From Novakomyces olei (taxonomy: Eukaryota; Ascomycota; Novakomycetes; Novakomycetales; Novakomycetaceae), in the NCBI GenBank assembly GCA_016906335.1, contig JADEYG010000015.1, forward strand, positions 186,001 to 250,000: a stretch of 64,000 nt of DNA, given 5' to 3'. Both the position numbers and the translations under genes were made by a program. The first letter of the stretch is position 1. Each line of letters starts with the position of its first letter. Shown one piece after another: positions 60,593-64,000 of this stretch. The notes under the pieces were generated by a model. The model made no database searches and was not told the DNA's origin. It saw only the letters and a list, made by a program, of their open reading frames with translations.

Positions 60593-62322
60593 ATGAATTC
60601 TGCATGGAAAACAACAGCGGCAGCAGTTGCCACTGCTACTGCTTTTATTCTATGGCGTTCATATCTGGCTCCATTCAGTGCGACGGAGAAAAAACTGCTG
60701 CAAAATAATGGTGAGTCCGCAAAAGAAGGAGAAGAGAGAAAGGATAATTATTTAATGAAAAATATACATTTAATGAGCAGTTCGTTCGCGGCAATTTTAT
60801 CACGTATAGTTACTGACTTTCAAAAGTAGAGTCCGAGTTTCTACGGAAGAATTCACGAAGGCTTATATTTGCGCTAGCCGATGTCGATGACAGCGGTACC
60901 TACGATGTACGCGTCTTTGCGCACAATGTGACGCGTCCAGTAACCGTTGTTTTCATACACGGGTTGGGCGGCAATGTGCAACAATGGGAGCCTCAATTAC
61001 GCGCTTTCTGCGACCAAGGCTATGGCGTAGTAGCCATAGATCTACCGGGCCACGGTGCGTCAGCTTTTGCTCCCAAACAGTGGGCAAGCTATGAGAGCAC
61101 ACGGCTCGTACGTGTAATAGAACACTGTCTACATACTCTAGGGCTGGCAAACAAGATTGTTTTGGTAGGACATTCTATGGGGTGCCAGTTGGTGGGCAGA
61201 CTGGCGTATCAGTCTGGCAAAACCAGCAAACAAGTCGCAGTTGACGGCAAACAGGTATTGAGCAATATTACTGGTGTAGCACTTCTCGCTGGCCGGGGCC
61301 CCGTGCCTGTAACCTCGGAGATGGCAGCCGTGCGAAGGATGGTTAATATACCGGATTTTTTGTTCAACGCGTTCCGTCGTCGCGATCGGGCGGAAGGTCC
61401 CGATTCTAAGAGCGTAAGGAGAATGGTATCAAGCACGGCTTCGCGGTCTGTACGCACGCAGCAACTCGTATGGAATTTGATGTCAAAGACTCCAGTATGG
61501 AAACGGACAGTGAGCGGTTTAAAGCCGGCTACTGCGGCTGAATGGCAGGAATTGCGAGTACCCGTGCTTGTAATTGCCGGTCAAGATGTAAGTTTATTTG
61601 CAATTACTTCTATAAAGGAGTGCCTGGACAAGTGTGGTCAACACAGCCCTGGTTTGTCCGGCTCTTGTGGTTTACACCTATCATTTGTATCCTTGTCGCG
61701 TCTCTTTAGTTGACACAACAGGACCGTGTTGCACCGCCTGAACAGTCCGAGCTAATAGCAAAGCTGGTCCCAAATTGTCGTGGATACGTTACAGTTCCCA
61801 ACGCCGGACACAGTCTTATGCTCGAAGCACCAGAAAAGGTTTGTTTTGTAGATTTTTATTGTCTTGAGGCCTGTAGTCTACGTATCCAAAAGCGCGGTAA
61901 CGCCATTCTATTCATTCTTCTCTCCTATGCTCTTAGTGTGTCTATACATTATTCTGGCGAGTTTGCTTTGATTGTTCACATTTTTTCATTTAAGCATATA
62001 AATTCAAATATTGTTTTACATTATATTTAATTATTATTATCGTCGCATTTAACATTTACTTGAATTTTACTTGTTTTTACACGTATTTTTAATTAATCTC
62101 TATTTTATTTCTATTTTATTTCCATTTTATTTCCATTTTATTTCTATTTTATTCCTATTTTATTTCTATTTCGCTTTTGTCCACCCGTATAGAATATATG
62201 CGCCTCGACAATTCTGCCTTGTGCGATGTCGGCGCAGCGCCTCCAAGCGTCTCTTTATTCCATTGGACAAAACTGACTTTCAGATCAATGAATTGCTACT
62301 CTCGTTCGTCGCGTCACTGTGA
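60593..62322 (+). CDS. Membrane-anchored alpha/beta hydrolase, four exons
   Basis: Exons 60593-60710, 60827-61587, 61722-61838 and 62284-62322 give 344 residues. The N-terminus contains a single hydrophobic anchor (about 8-25; AAAVATATAFILWRSYLAPF). The fold shows HGLGGNVQQWEPQL with the oxyanion HG, the nucleophile elbow GHSMG (Ser), the acid in GQDDRV at the exon 2/3 join and the catalytic His in NAGHSLML. The last exon is 13 codons (INELLLSFVASL) after a 445-nt intron; longer frames there are intron sequence. It resembles ABHD8-like or epoxide-hydrolase-type serine hydrolases; the substrate is unknown. Introns begin GTGAGT, GTAAGT and GTTTGT. Confidence 0.82.
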
Positions 62323-62410
62323 GCGAGTCAATTTGGCCTCGTCAATTGCAATGCGCTGAATGATAAATACGAGATTCGAGTGACGTCTTCACTGTAAAGC
62401 ATCCATCAGT

Positions 62411-64000
62411 ATGTGTGGTCCGCTCGAGGTGCTAACACTGGTGGTATTTCTATTGGTAATAAGACTGATTTAAAGAAAAAGATACAAGGTTACCAATAAA
62501 CTAAAGGAAATTTGTTTCTTCTTATTTTTGATACTTTTTTTTTATATTTTATATTTTTGAATGACGATTCTAATCTCAAGTCCTCAGCGTTCACTGTAGC
62601 CCCTCTGCGATTCAAGGCTCCCGTGCCCATATTTTCTCAGGGCGAATGGACACGGAAAAAAGCGCGCTTACGTATTGACAAGGCGACAGCACCAGTAGCA
62701 GCAGTTTTATTATTATGGGCTGCTCAGGCTATCGACGCGCGGACAGTGAGACGGGGACTCGCTGGTACCGATGGAGTCGAGCCATATAGCATAATGCTGC
62801 TCTTCCTGTCGCTAGCTTACTTGGCCACGTCTCTGGATATGTCTGGAGCTTTACAGGCTACTGCACTATGGATTTGCGACCGGTACCACACAAGCGATGG
62901 GCGAGTAACTTTTACAGCCTTTTATGCAATGGTACTTTTGCTCGCTGCCGTTGTGGGGAATGACGCAGTTATTCTTACAAGCACGGTTTTTCTCATTTAT
63001 TATACGCGTGTGGCCGAAGTTTCTTACTTGAGTTGGCTTTTCTCGGAATTTCTTGCGGGCAATACGGCATCTATGGTGCTTTTCACTGGCAATGTCACTA
63101 ATTTAGTTGTGTGCCAGGCGTTTGATATTAATTACGCTGCTTTTACTGCATATTCTATTGTGCCTTTTATTGCTTGCTCTATCCTTGGGTTTGTTGCGTG
63201 TTTTCTCCAGTTCGCTCAACCGCGATATATCCCCCGGGCGGCTAATCGGCCGGGAATGGATCCAAGAAGCGTTCTGATTGATCCATTAGCGGCCGTTGTG
63301 GGATTTGCCACTATTATTGTGTGCCTGGCAGTGGTGATTGCTTTGTCTTTTAAGGGTAAGATATGGTCTCATGATTGAACACAATAATAAAAATAAATAA
63401 AAAAGAAGAGCACAAAAGAAGAAACTTCAAGTTTTGAATCAATTCAATGACGTAAAATTTGGAAATTTTGATATACAATTTCATCTACAATTGTTCAACA
63501 TATACAAGAACGCGGCTTTGCATCAATGAAAGAATACTTTTGAAATAGAAAACAAAAGAGGAGAAACAGCTTTTATCTGCCAATTCAATACCTTTAGTAC
63601 CACCATAAATCTATTTTCAACGACTAATACCTCAGATGTGCCTGTATATGTGATCAGTGTACCTTTTATGGTCGGAAAAATGCTTTTTGACATATTTCGT
63701 GACGAACAACGTCATCAGCCTCGAGCTACTTCTACAACGAGTACGAGTCAATTCTTCCTGTCCCTTATCGATAGGTACCCGACTTTTATGACTTCCACAA
63801 GGCGGCTTCCCTTTTCGTTGCTTCTTTTCGCATTTTGCCAATTTATTCTGGTCGAGGCTTTAGACAAACGCGGATGGATAGTCATTTTTTCCACTTGGCT
63901 CGCTCGCATTTCGGGCACGTCAACCTCTCTAAATATTATAGTTGCTCTTGTGGGGACAGTGATATTGTGCAATTTTGCTGGTACAAATATAGGCGCCACT
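62411..64000 (+). CDS. ArsB/NhaD-family ion transporter, 3' truncated
   Basis: Exons 62411-62455, 62581-63355 and 63636 onward are in phase and the gene runs off the window. The first exon supplies MCGPLEVLTLVVFLL, which joins SSAFTVAPLRFKAPVP. The product has about nine visible membrane helices, with FLSLAYLATSLDMSGALQAT, VVGNDAVILTSTVFLIYYTR, GNTASMVLFTGNVTNLVV and CNFAGTNIGAT. This pattern of paired GN/GNxTN and xTNIGAT motifs is that of the ArsB/CitMHS superfamily (arsenite, Na+/H+ or dicarboxylate carriers). The substrate cannot be read from sequence. It follows the hydrolase in tandem 88 bp downstream. Confidence 0.82.

Noticed and set aside
62071-62321. 83-aa frame at the hydrolase 3' end
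   Set aside because: It reads through intron 3; only its last 12 codons, after the CTGACTTTCAG acceptor, belong to the gene.

Overview
The window is nuclear DNA of an ascomycetous, yeast-like fungus. Its genes are fungal (Erg6, Apm3, Kch1, Duo1 of the DASH complex, Slt11/Ecm2, Inp54, Mzm1) and intergenic DNA is AT-rich. I could place about 40 spliceosomal introns by conserved protein sequence and reading phase. Many are tiny (34-60 nt), and nearly all have a CTAAC/CTAAT/CTGAC-type branch site only a few bases before the 3' AG, as in early-branching budding yeasts of the Yarrowia/Dipodascus type. CTG falls at conserved leucines (for example in fimbrin), which argues against the CUG-Ser and CUG-Ala clades. 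I cannot name the species.

Layout, left to right. 0-13 kb: 5'-truncated vigilin/SCP160, an orphan protein, AP-3 mu (APM3), sterol methyltransferase ERG6, a PRPP synthetase and a MutL homologue (MLH2-like). 13-19 kb: a roughly 330 bp (TTA)n array fills the divergent promoter of MLH2 and the mitochondrial tRNA-modifying GTPase MSS1; a second (TTA)n array lies behind the YPP1/TTC7 gene. 19-28 kb: REI1, KCH1, a Cys-3/Zip1-type bZIP factor and fimbrin SAC6. 28-41 kb: a P450 with an unusual multi-TM front end, MZM1, ECM2, SRP101, CET1, DID4/VPS2, YIF1 and a tiny membrane protein. 41-49 kb: EGD2, a 2.3 kb gene-poor spacer, an aldo-keto reductase, INP54, the R-SNARE SNC1 and an intron-containing tRNA-Thr. 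49-58 kb: a mitochondrial-looking orphan, DEF1, a proline-directed-site-rich nuclear-type protein and DUO1. 58-64 kb: a previously hidden 39-residue farnesylated mating-pheromone precursor (a-factor/M-factor type, ending CVIA) with a striking upstream cluster of CCATTCAC repeats, an alpha/beta hydrolase and a 3'-truncated ArsB-family transporter.

Most genes are unlinked housekeeping functions: membrane traffic (APM3, YIF1, SNC1, DID4, SRP101, YPP1, INP54), RNA metabolism (SCP160, ECM2, CET1, DEF1), ribosome and nascent-chain factors (REI1, EGD2), and mitochondrial factors (MSS1, MZM1). I saw no transposon, LTR element, viral remnant or CRISPR-like array. The most notable items are the pheromone gene with its promoter repeats and its NAGNAG acceptor in the CaaX cysteine codon, an EGD2 start codon assembled by splicing, and a trinucleotide array in the promoter of a mismatch-repair gene.
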